Source: Lepiota brunneoincarnata
Taxonomy: Eukaryota > Basidiomycota > Agaricomycetes > Agaricales > Agaricaceae
NCBI GenBank assembly: GCA_023014365.1
Contig: JAEBUN010000043.1
Location: 248,001 to 312,000 of the forward strand
DNA length: 64,000 nucleotides
Reading direction: 5' to 3'
The position numbers and the translations under genes were made by a program. A model generated the notes under the pieces. It saw only the letters and a program-made list of their open reading frames with translations, ran no database searches and had not been told where the DNA came from. Of the stretch, positions 56,088 through 64,000 are shown one piece after another. Each line of letters opens with the position of its first letter. Position 1 is the stretch's first letter.

Positions 56088-57979
56088 GTCTTCGCGCCAC
56101 TCCTGGTGTCCAAATACTGGCTTGCCGAGGGCGTACCATCTGTCAAACCACTAAGCTTAGCCTGTATCTGGGCCAATTGCTCGGCCAAAGACTGTATCTC
56201 GACATTATCATCCTTTCTGGTCATAAGCTTAACCTTTGGGGCACTCCCGGTGTGGATGGCAACTGTCTCTAACATTTCCATGCGCTGCTTCAGATGGCGG
56301 ACTTCTTCTTCCGCTGGTGACCTTTGGTTTTCTGACCTCGGGAACGCTCTCTGTGCAAACACCGCTGACGTTGGCACTTGCGGTAACTCAGGCTCAACCT
56401 CCGGCAGTTCTGGTATCTGAACAAAGAGTTGTCCCTTTGTCGCATAGTACTTTGCCACTTTCTCTTTAATAGGCCCTTCTCCTCGAGGGATACTCGAGCC
56501 ATCTCCCATATATATTTTGTTCCCTTCGACTCTAATTCGGCCAGCTTGTTTATCCGCCTCCATGTCCGGGCAGAATAACCAACTATGCCCTAATAACCAG
56601 CAGTAGAAACACTTGCGATTGGAAAGCGACCCTGCCGACCCACTTCCGGTATTCCTCTGAGCGTGATTATAACCGGCATGATTATGTCCTTCTTTCGCCA
56701 AACTCTCTAAGTATGATTTTAAGGTATGCCCCTGGATATTCATGAGGTCCTTAAGCTCAGCGAGACCGCCTGCCATCTGCGAGACTTCATCCTGAAACTT
56801 CTGTTTTAAGCTTTGCAGCTCTTGCTTTACTACAGGGTCATAAGTCCCTGTTCTGGACGTCGCAGGTGGATGGCTCATTGATGCCGAGTTCACCGGCCTT
56901 GAATCCTGATGAAGGGATCGCATAAGTGTTTTGCCAATCGAAATTTCGACGGCTTTATCCATGACGATCCTCCAATCATAGGGGTCCTCTTCGCGTAAAT
57001 CCTTCGCAGTTAGTGCCGACCCATCGCTCGCGGTTCTACGTGCCCCGGTGATCGCTAATCTCGCATTGAGTACGTCCTGGAACACGGAGTCCAGTGCGCT
57101 CGTAAATAACTCGACTAGCTCTCGGTTCGAGACTACCGCCGGCGACTTCAGGCACTTCTCTGCTTCTAGGATGAATCGCCTTTTGAAGTCTAAGACTCTA
57201 TGCTCCTCATTCATTGCAATGCCTCTACTCTCTGTGCAGAGTTCCCTCAATCGTCGCACTGAGCCCTGCTCGGCTGCCACAGTCTCGGGATACTCTTTCT
57301 TCAATCTCTCTACGAAGCCTGTCCAGCTTCCTGCTGGGAACTCCGCAAAACTCATCCACTCTTCATGGATATCCTGGTCCACATATGACACTGCCCAATT
57401 TATCCTTTCTGCATCGTCCGTCGTCTTCGTTATCGTGAAGAGCCGTTCAAGCGTCCAGAGATAATTTCTCAATGTCTGTGGTTTTGATGCATCCCATCTG
57501 GGAGCATTATTGCTAAAGGGAATTGGCATACGCTCGTGTCCCATTTTTCTAGCTGTAGTCGTCGTAGACGGCGTAGTTTGGTTTGTCTGTACAGTCGGAG
57601 TTGACTGTGATATCTGTGGTACCGTAGAGGCACCAGGAGGGTTCGTATGAAACGAGTTTTGGTTTGTAACCGCTAAGCTTAGCGTAGGAACGGTCTGGCC
57701 ATCCTGGCTTTCGGTGCGCAGAATATGCGCTATGTTGCGAGCTGAGGCTGGAAGCCTTAGTGTAATTCTGGGAGCAGTAGAGGTCGGCGGTGCGACTTCT
57801 CTCGATACTGCAACTGCTGAACCACTCGCTGTGTTCGCAGCTAGAGAGTTAACAGGATCTTTTCGCTTTCGAGAGGTACTAGCGGCAATGAGGCCTTCAG
57901 AACCTTCTGGACGATTGGAATTCCGAGTAGTTCTCTGTTTTGGGGGGTCGACCTTCCTGAGACTGTTCTCGAAGGACAT
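56063..57979 (-). CDS. Gypsy-C gag (about 638 aa)
   Basis: The open frame extends to 58177, inside the LTR. The first in-frame ATG downstream of the primer site is at 57979 (MSFENSLRKVDPP). It contains a Gag capsid-like region (WDASKPQTLRNYLWTLERLF; EEWMSFAEFPAGSWTGFVER), a possible coiled coil and one CCHC knuckle CFYCWLLGHSWLFC. It ends ELGF and TAA straight after the slippery GGGTTTC. Confidence 0.8.
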   Translation of the reverse strand: MSFENSLRKVDPPKQRTTRNSNRPEGSEGLIAASTSRKRKDPVNSLAANTASGSAVAVSREVAPPTSTAPRITLRLPASARNIAHILRTESQDGQTVPTLSLAVTNQNSFHTNPPGASTVPQISQSTPTVQTNQTTPSTTTTARKMGHERMPIPFSNNAPRWDASKPQTLRNYLWTLERLFTITKTTDDAERINWAVSYVDQDIHEEWMSFAEFPAGSWTGFVERLKKEYPETVAAEQGSVRRLRELCTESRGIAMNEEHRVLDFKRRFILEAEKCLKSPAVVSNRELVELFTSALDSVFQDVLNARLAITGARRTASDGSALTAKDLREEDPYDWRIVMDKAVEISIGKTLMRSLHQDSRPVNSASMSHPPATSRTGTYDPVVKQELQSLKQKFQDEVSQMAGGLAELKDLMNIQGHTLKSYLESLAKEGHNHAGYNHAQRNTGSGSAGSLSNRKCFYCWLLGHSWLFCPDMEADKQAGRIRVEGNKIYMGDGSSIPRGEGPIKEKVAKYYATKGQLFVQIPELPEVEPELPQVPTSAVFAQRAFPRSENQRSPAEEEVRHLKQRMEMLETVAIHTGSAPKVKLMTRKDDNVEIQSLAEQLAQIQAKLSGLTDGTPSASQYLDTRSGAKTWNSELGF

Positions 57980-58091
57980 TTTGGGTGACTTTACGGTCTT
58001 TGCTTGAACCTTTTTCTGCTTCGCAGGTGAAAGGCGGGCCAGTGTCCAAGTCTTTTTGGTGTTTGGCTCATGAAATTCAACTGAAAACCCC

Positions 58092-58108
58092 CCTTGCGGT
58101 GGGCTCCA
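58092..58108 (-). promoter_or_regulatory. Gypsy-C primer binding site
   Basis: Two bases after the 5' LTR end the minus strand reads TGGAGCCCACCGCAAGG. It begins with TGG, complementary to a tRNA CCA end, the normal place for a tRNA primer. I could not assign the tRNA. This contrasts with the self-priming arrangement of Gypsy-A. Confidence 0.65.
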
Positions 58109-58110
58109 GA

Positions 58111-59411
58111 TGAAAAGGTAGAAACTTTCGTAGGTTTTAATATAGATAGGGGGCTTGTTTTCACTAAGCTTAGCCACTATTCGATAAGCTTAAGCTAATA
58201 CAAGTGGAATGAGATAGATAATGAACAGTTTCGTCTTTTAGGGTGTTCTGGGGGTGCGTTCTGACAGCGAAATTCAAGAGAGTAGTGTTTTTAGAGGTTA
58301 ACGAACAGCCGTTGAAGTTATCTTAGCCGTACGGTGCAACAATGAAAGGACAATCCCTGTCAATTCAAAGCGCTGGGTCTCTGGTCTCTGGTCTCTGGTC
58401 TCTGAACTCTGGTCTCTGTCTCTGTCTCTGTCTCTAGCACTCTGGAACTCTAAACTCTGAACTCTGGTCTCTGTCTCTGTCCCTGGGTTGGTCGACGACC
58501 GAAGAAATCACACTTAACGACGCACACTAAATAGCCCTCTGAAACCGTTCTTGATCACGGCTCGCAGACTTGCGTGTGGAAGCGGGGGTGAGACCTCTCT
58601 CCTCTCCACGAACAAGTGCGACCGTATTTATATTGTTTAGATACATACGAGAGATAGTAAATATGAAATAGAAAACAATAAGCTTAATTGTTACAGGCAC
58701 TGTAGAACATTTTGGAAGGTTCGGCAGCATTTCTACCTCACCCTGGGTTATGGGTTTTTCTCTGATTAACGAATGGCAATCCAGCCAGACGTGCTCCATG
58801 CTCGGCTGCATTATTCTGTGTCCACGCGAGCGCGTTAAGTTTCCGGATCAATTATGATCGGAATGTATAGCGGATGGACAATCCCTTGATCCGTTGTAAT
58901 TAATCTCAGTTAAGCAGAATGCCGAAGTGCCGGGACCCACAAAGCACTCGTTAATTAGGAGTCTTTGATGTTTCTAGGGTTTTGGGCATCGGGTATTGCC
59001 TCCCGAACGTTGGACGTTCCGTTCCGTGGTCCGGTCATCATTATTGAACTCGCTATAGACGTAATACGCCTGTGACAGCCGCTAGGTACATTCTTTTATG
59101 TTCAAACGCATCCGGGTTCATCAGAAAACTGCTCGTAAGGTCCCTGGATGCGACCGGGGTATACTCGATAGGCTTTGTAGAGTCCTGAATCCCTCCGGAG
59201 AGCGTTCTGATAGCTTGGTTCACTAAGCTTAGTGATAATGAGCTGGTTTGAACACTTCCGAGGCTCGAATATCCTCAGTTCGGTCGAACTGGCTACTACA
59301 GGATATAGTACCAATCCTCTATAGAGTTCTTTAATGATATAGCCAATGATTCTATGTAGAGAATCGTTCCGGAGTACGGAATTCATGTATAGGCGTGAAA
59401 TCGGCATATCA
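58111..59411 (-). repeat. Gypsy-C 5' LTR
   Basis: A 1,301-bp LTR about 99% identical by eye to 44775-46075, mostly differing at CpG. It holds four TAAGCTTA copies. Its outer edge joins Tnp2 coding sequence directly. Confidence 0.95.
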
Positions 59412-62400
59412 ACGCACCGGTCAGACAGGTTTGTGGATAGAATCAGGTGCGTGATGGAGCAGCGATGGGGAAATGGCCACCTGCGAGATGATGGTTCTGG
59501 GCCTGCCTATAGGAATGATACCGACAGTGAAGACGAGGGATTTGGTGGTGCTGCCGGAGCTGAGCCTGAAGCTTCCCAGCCTGAGGCCTGCGAGAGCGAT
59601 GAAGCCTGTGAGAGCGATGAAGCCTGCAAGAGTGATGAAACCTGTGAGAACGATGAAGACAGCAAGGTTGATGAAGATGATGGTTTGTTCGTGGGGTCTG
59701 AGGTAGCTGGCATTTCCTCTTGGGACATGCTTGGTGAAAAATTCAAGCATGAAGTGGCGTCTGCATCCACAGGTTTGTCCTTGCTTCATGAATCACCTGC
59801 CTCGCTAACAATACTTCAGATGCAAATGCTTTGGGGGATTCAGACCTTAATCTGCTTTGTAGCTATACGCTCAAGGTGGAGGACCACATAACTGAGCACA
59901 CCTTTAGTCAACTCCATAAAGCTTTTCCAGGCAGCAATCAGGTCAGCCTGAAAATGACCAAGAAGCGCATTCGATCCCTGTCTGGATTTCAGCCCATATG
60001 ATACAGCTGTTGTATAAACAGCTGTGTTTGCTTTGTCGGGCCATATGAAGACCTCACTGAATGCCCCAACTGCAAGGAATTGCGATACACAACTAATGGA
60101 AAGCCACGCAAGACATTCGGGTACCTTCCCCTCATTCCTCACCTACGAGCTATGTCAGCAAACCCCACACACGCGAAAAAGATGCGTTATCAGGGTGAAC
60201 ACATTCACAAGTCCGGCATCATTAAGGACATATTTGATGGTTCCCATTATCAGTCCTTGCTCAATACTCTCATCCCTGACACAAGTCATCCCATGTTCTT
60301 TTTCTCCAATGAGCGCGACATCGCCCTCGGTCTTTCAACGGACGGCTTCGCTCCATTCAAACAGCATGATAAGACATGCTGGCCCATCCTCCTCATCAAT
60401 TACAATCTACCCCCCAAAATACGTTTTCAGAAACATTACCACATTCACGTTGGTACAGTCCCAGGTCCAAAAAAGCCTTGGGATTGGGATTTGTTCTGCT
60501 GGCCACTTGCTCAAGAACTCATTCAGCTCGAAATAGGCGTCAAACCTTTCGACGCCATCAGTCAATCATTATTCTCGCTTCATGCCTATCTCATCATAGC
60601 ATTTGGTGACATTCCGGCCATGGCTCTGATCACACGCATGAAAGGGCAGAATGGTATTAGTCCGTGCCGTATCTGCAACATCAAAGGGATACGCTCACAC
60701 TCTCACACTTACTATGTCCCTCTTCGACAAGATAAGCTTCCCAAAGCAAATCCCCTTCAATACAACCCGTCCGACCTCCCCATTCGCACTCACAAGGGGT
60801 TTTTAGAGCAAGCCCACACTGTGGAAATGGCCCCCAGTAACACCGTACATGAGGAACTCGCCAAACGATATGGCATCAAAGGGATACCAATCCTCAGTAC
60901 CATATCCTTGCTCTCATTCCCATCTTCATTCCAATTCGACTTCATGCACCTCATTTGGGAAAATTTGATCCCTAACCTCATTCTGTTCTGGACTTGTGAG
61001 TTCAAGGACCTAGATCACCAGGGCAAAGGCTATGCTATTGCAACGCAAATCTGGAATGAAATCGGCGCAGCTATGGCAGCATGTGGCGCAACAATTCCGG
61101 CAGCTTTTGGAGCTTCAGTACCCAACATTGCAACTAAACAGTCACAAATGACTGCCGAGATGTATGCCATTTGGACACTTTATATTGCTCCAGTTGTGCT
61201 TCATGGCAGGTTCACAAACATGAAGTACTATGACCACTTCATGCAGCTTGTCAAACTTTTGAAGCTCTGCTTGTTGTTTGAGCTCATGGAAGAGAACTTG
61301 AAACAGATTGATGAGGGTTTCAAGTCTTGGGTTCAGATGTATGAAAAGTGAGTATCTGCCTTCTACATTGTGCTCTTATACTTAAATCAATGTAGGCTAT
61401 ACTATCAAAATGACCCTGTTCGACTCTCCGCTTGTCCTCTGACCCTCCATGCCATTCTTCATATTGCATGGGGTATCCAGGTGGTGGGTCCTGTCTGGAT
61501 GTATTGGGCATTTCCTATGGAGCATCATTGTAACACTCTGCTTCCATTGATCAGAAGTAGACGCTACCCTTACGAATCCATCAACACCTTTGTTGTGGCG
61601 ACTGCACAACTAGATCAAATACGATTATTATATGATCTTTACAAAGTGCTATCTTTGGATCCTGACAAGAAGAAAGCGGACCAAATTGTTCATGATTTAT
61701 GTATGTTCAACCTGTCATCTTGTCGTTGTTGCTGTTAGAGCCGGTGCGGGTCGGGACCGAAGCGGAGGGTCGGGGTGGTACCCTTGGTATAAGGCAACCG
61801 GGGGACAGGGCGAAGTCAGTACGTAGACTTCGGGACCGAGGCGGAGTACGTCGGGCAGGGGTTTGGACTTGCGGCCTCAGCTTATGTGCTGTGCCCTCCT
61901 ACTGTCCTAGTCCGTATTTCAGGAAGTCGGAGCCAAAGCGGAGCGAGGCAGAAGAGAGGAGAGGATAGGGAACAGGGAGCTGGTCCGCTGCTCGATTTGA
62001 TTATCAGACTGAGGAGTACAAGCCAAGTACCTACGGTATATATACTACTGGCCTTACGAACTATGACTCGTACTGACTATGTGCGGAGCGAAGCGGAGAC
62101 CGATCTAGTTACAAACGGATTACGAACGGATTACGAATGGAATGGAAACGGGTACAGGTATGGAGACTAATAACGTATCTTGACTATGGACAGGAAATGG
62201 AGACAGGGGTATGAGACACCGAGGGTCAGGCGACCACAGCACGTGTGGAGGTGGTCGCATGATCGGGGCAGGGGGTTGCGGTCGGAGCAGGTCGGGGCCG
62301 AGTCGGAGGGCAGAGGGTTGTTGTGTGGAACACACGTGGAGTCGAGAAGCTGAAGTTTAAATGATTAGACTCTGAGTTGGCATGGATATGACAGTTGCTT

Positions 62401-63054
62401 AATCACTTGCTTGCAAACAGACCCCCTCTACATGTTTTCCGCCCCACAACGGTGTGAGGCCCTACCCCCACCCATATATAACAAAGTTCTAGCTTCTTTA
62501 GTGACACGCTTTGATGTCACAAAGCAAGCTATTCAATCCATCATAAAACAAGATCAGCCTGTCGTCCAGTATGGCAGAGTAACTCGTCTTGAAGGAGGTG
62601 ATCTCATGATTGCCCGTGACTTAGTTGGGAAGAGAGAGGACAGTCAGGATGCATCCTTTGTGCAAGTTGAGTGCTATGCCCCTTCCTGCATATGGTATCT
62701 GAATGTTCTTCATTCCAGTATACTCAACTTGTGGATTGGCATGCTCACCGAAAGAGAAGAACACCAGAATTCAGGCCATGTGATTTCTTTGGCCAACTAA
62801 AGCATATCCTAGTTCTGGAACTCCCGTCCACACCACAACTCGACTTAGCCATGCCAACAACCGTTATTCTGGCACTTATTTGTGGTGTCAAGGCAACACA
62901 GAAGAGTGGCATTTATTATTACAGTAATAAGGATTGTGGTGTTGATGAAGTTGTCGATCTAAGTACAGTGCAGTGTGTTGTTGGAAGGATATTAGACAGG
63001 GGTGTGTGGGCCATTGTAGATCGAAGCCCTGATATGGAGATCCAGGTGGATTAA
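59412..63054 (+). pseudogene. Tnp2-family (CACTA-type) transposase gene
   Basis: Proposed exons: up to 59772, 59820-61347, 61396-61700, 62421-62665, 62719-63054. From the ATG at 59454 they total 911 codons in frame. A SDRFVDRIRCV reading continues upstream into the LTR junction, so the true N-terminus is lost. Features are a Cys-rich segment (CCINSCVCF..ECPNCKELRY), the long Tnp2 core with DIPAMALITRMKG, CRICNIKG and FQFDFMHLIWENL, then LSACPLTLHAILHIAWGI and YWAFPMEHHC. A TGA at 59999-60001 breaks it where Arg CGA is likely. Intron 4 contains a solo LTR. Transposase activity is inferred from the family. Confidence 0.88.
61733..62393. mobile_element. sLTR-B copy 3, inside a Tnp2 intron
   Basis: A 661-bp insert TGTTAGAGCC..GATATGACA with GTTGC on both sides (61728-61732 and 62394-62398). 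Without it the host intron (61701-62420) would be only 54 nt. The splice sites GTATGT and AAACAG are untouched. Confidence 0.95.
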
Positions 63055-63276
63055 GGCTCTGATCGTGTTGATTTGCAAACCATTCAAGTCCGCCATTACA
63101 GGCCAGTAGCTACGTACTTGGTGTCTCTCAGATATCTTGGATGAGTAATTTGAGTGGATGATTCGTGCAGCCGCTGCCTTGGCCTTGATCTCATCCAAGG
63201 TGATGAAGGTGATAGGAGAGAGGAAACTGAGTGCATTAGCAGTGTTGTCAGTCCTGTGAAGGTGCTTCTTCCACAG

Positions 63277-63713
63277 TCCTCTCTGAGTTACAGGAACAGC
63301 TCACTTCCGTTGAATCTGCAAGGGCAGTTGATGCCGCCCATCTGGCCATGGATATGGAGGCAGAGCGGGCCAAAGCTGCAGAGCTGCAGGCCAACCATGT
63401 CACCCATTCTCATGACCTTGCTACTGCACGATTGCAAGAACTTAATCAACGCCGAGAGCTTGTTAATGCCTCTGACGAGATCGAGAACCTCAAAAAGCGG
63501 CATGCTTGTGAAATTATGGACATCGAAATGGACCTCAAGAAGCGAGAACAAGAACTATGTGATGCCAACGAAGATCTACAATTATGCAAAAGCAACCTTG
63601 AACATGAACGTGGAAATGTCTCCACCCTTAAAGCCATCCTATCGCAACAGTCGACCGCTCATATTACCCTCACTACACAAGTCCAGGCACTACAAACCAA
63701 AAACATTCTGTGA
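63277..63713 (+). pseudogene. Coiled-coil fragment resembling a kinesin-14 stalk
   Basis: An exon-like stretch follows a CCACAG acceptor and reads LSELQEQLTSVESARAVD, then a long Glu/Lys/Leu-rich coiled coil (DEIENLKKRHACEIMDIEM; STLKAILSQQSTAHITL) to a stop at 63713. The pattern before the stop recalls the neck-proximal stalk of fungal kinesin-14 motors, but no motor domain follows. The upstream part (63060-63270) is unclear. It may be a captured or truncated fragment. Family assignment is tentative. Confidence 0.35.
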
Positions 63714-64000
63714 TGAGGTGAGCGTGTTATGACCAGCATACAGCGAAAGTCACTATTTGCAGAGAAACGGGCAACAAAGGTGCCTATACGGTGAAGACCC
63801 GGTTGATGAGTTGTTCGATTCAACTGAAATCGCTTGTAGATCGTCCAAAAAATGCCAAAAAATACATCAAGATATAATGATACAATTTTATAGATTGCCC
63901 CGACAGTTCACCAGTCATAACATGCCACCTTGTCCAGACTCTTTCCCCCGACCCTCCATCTTCCTCCATTCACAAAAAGCTGCGCCCCTGGCGACGTGCC
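63714..64000. other. Window end without recognised feature
   Basis: No ORF, repeat or RNA gene could be supported. The sequence after the coiled-coil stop does not continue a motor domain in any frame I could read. Confidence 0.4.

Larger units (their letters stand above)
44829..59231. repeat. Dispersed palindrome TAAGCTTA, 27 copies
   Basis: Copies by eye start at 44829, 44849, 45343, 45888, 46202, 47141, 48998, 49599, 49640, 50187, 50463, 50922, 51672, 51837, 52030, 52083, 52623, 53832, 54208, 54329, 56152, 56224, 57674, 58165, 58185, 58679 and 59224. Several extend to longer palindromes, e.g. CGCTAAGCTTAGCG at 57671. About 0.2 copies are expected in this length at random. They lie in LTRs, introns, spacers and in gag-pol codons in more than one frame. 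Confidence 0.9.
44775..59411 (-). mobile_element. Gypsy-C: 14.6-kb LTR element with ambisense genes
   Basis: Two LTRs of exactly 1,301 bp differ at about a dozen sites by eye. In minus orientation the left LTR is 3', with TTAGGGGGAGA before it. The right LTR is 5', with a primer binding site after it. Gag, protease, RT, RNase H and integrase lie on the minus strand. Two spliced genes (P1, P2) lie on the plus strand between pol and the 3' LTR. Outer flanks do not match (left TGCGG in a hAT, right ACGCA in a Tnp2 gene). A solo LTR interrupts pol. Confidence 0.88.

Overview
The window looks like repeat-rich chromosome from an Agaricomycete (basidiomycete) fungus. This rests on very short introns (about 47-60 nt, GT..AG), TPR-CHAT genes of the kind abundant in mushroom-forming fungi, a chromodomain Ty3/gypsy element, a second large gypsy element, Ty1/copia, hAT and Tnp2 (CACTA-type) remnants. 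No housekeeping gene, rRNA, tRNA or CRISPR array was seen.

Layout. (1) 1 to about 37,890 holds three direct repeats of one unit: a decayed uncharacterised gene (here 'gene X'), a 2-kb spacer, a TPR-CHAT protease-like gene, and a 3' flank with a decayed minus-strand ORF ('gene Y', seen in two units). CHAT-2 (13741-17329) is intact. CHAT-1 (4559-8278) is intact except for one extra T. CHAT-3 (23232-37207) is dead, CpG-depleted and split by at least five insertions. (2) Inside CHAT-3 sits a nest: sLTR-F contains sLTR-B, which contains the full-length chromovirus Gypsy-A (28197-36438). Every level has an exact 5-bp target-site duplication. (3) 37893-42347 is a decayed copia element cut by a hAT element (42348-44774). 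(4) 44775-59411 is a 14.6-kb element, Gypsy-C, with 1,301-bp LTRs. Gag-protease-pol lie on the minus strand, and two multi-intron genes lie on the plus strand, one carrying a Gal4-type Zn2Cys6 signature. The palindrome TAAGCTTA occurs 27 times in this element and about once in the rest of the window outside its own LTR family. (5) 59412-63054 is a Tnp2 transposase gene truncated by the right LTR. It is followed by a coiled-coil fragment resembling kinesin-14.

How the parts work together. The TPR-CHAT genes pair a 45-residue repeat array with a caspase/separase-like His-Cys domain. Their role in fungi is not established; a sensor-protease role is inference. Gypsy-A shows a -1 frameshift site, a 12-nt self-complementarity fitting Tf1-type self-priming, and a 3' accessory reading frame with zinc knuckles and a SUMO-interaction-like motif that runs into the LTR. 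The best candidate for an undescribed system is Gypsy-C: an element-encoded Zn2Cys6 protein together with a dispersed palindromic address motif. All splice sites, repeat boundaries and counts were read by eye.
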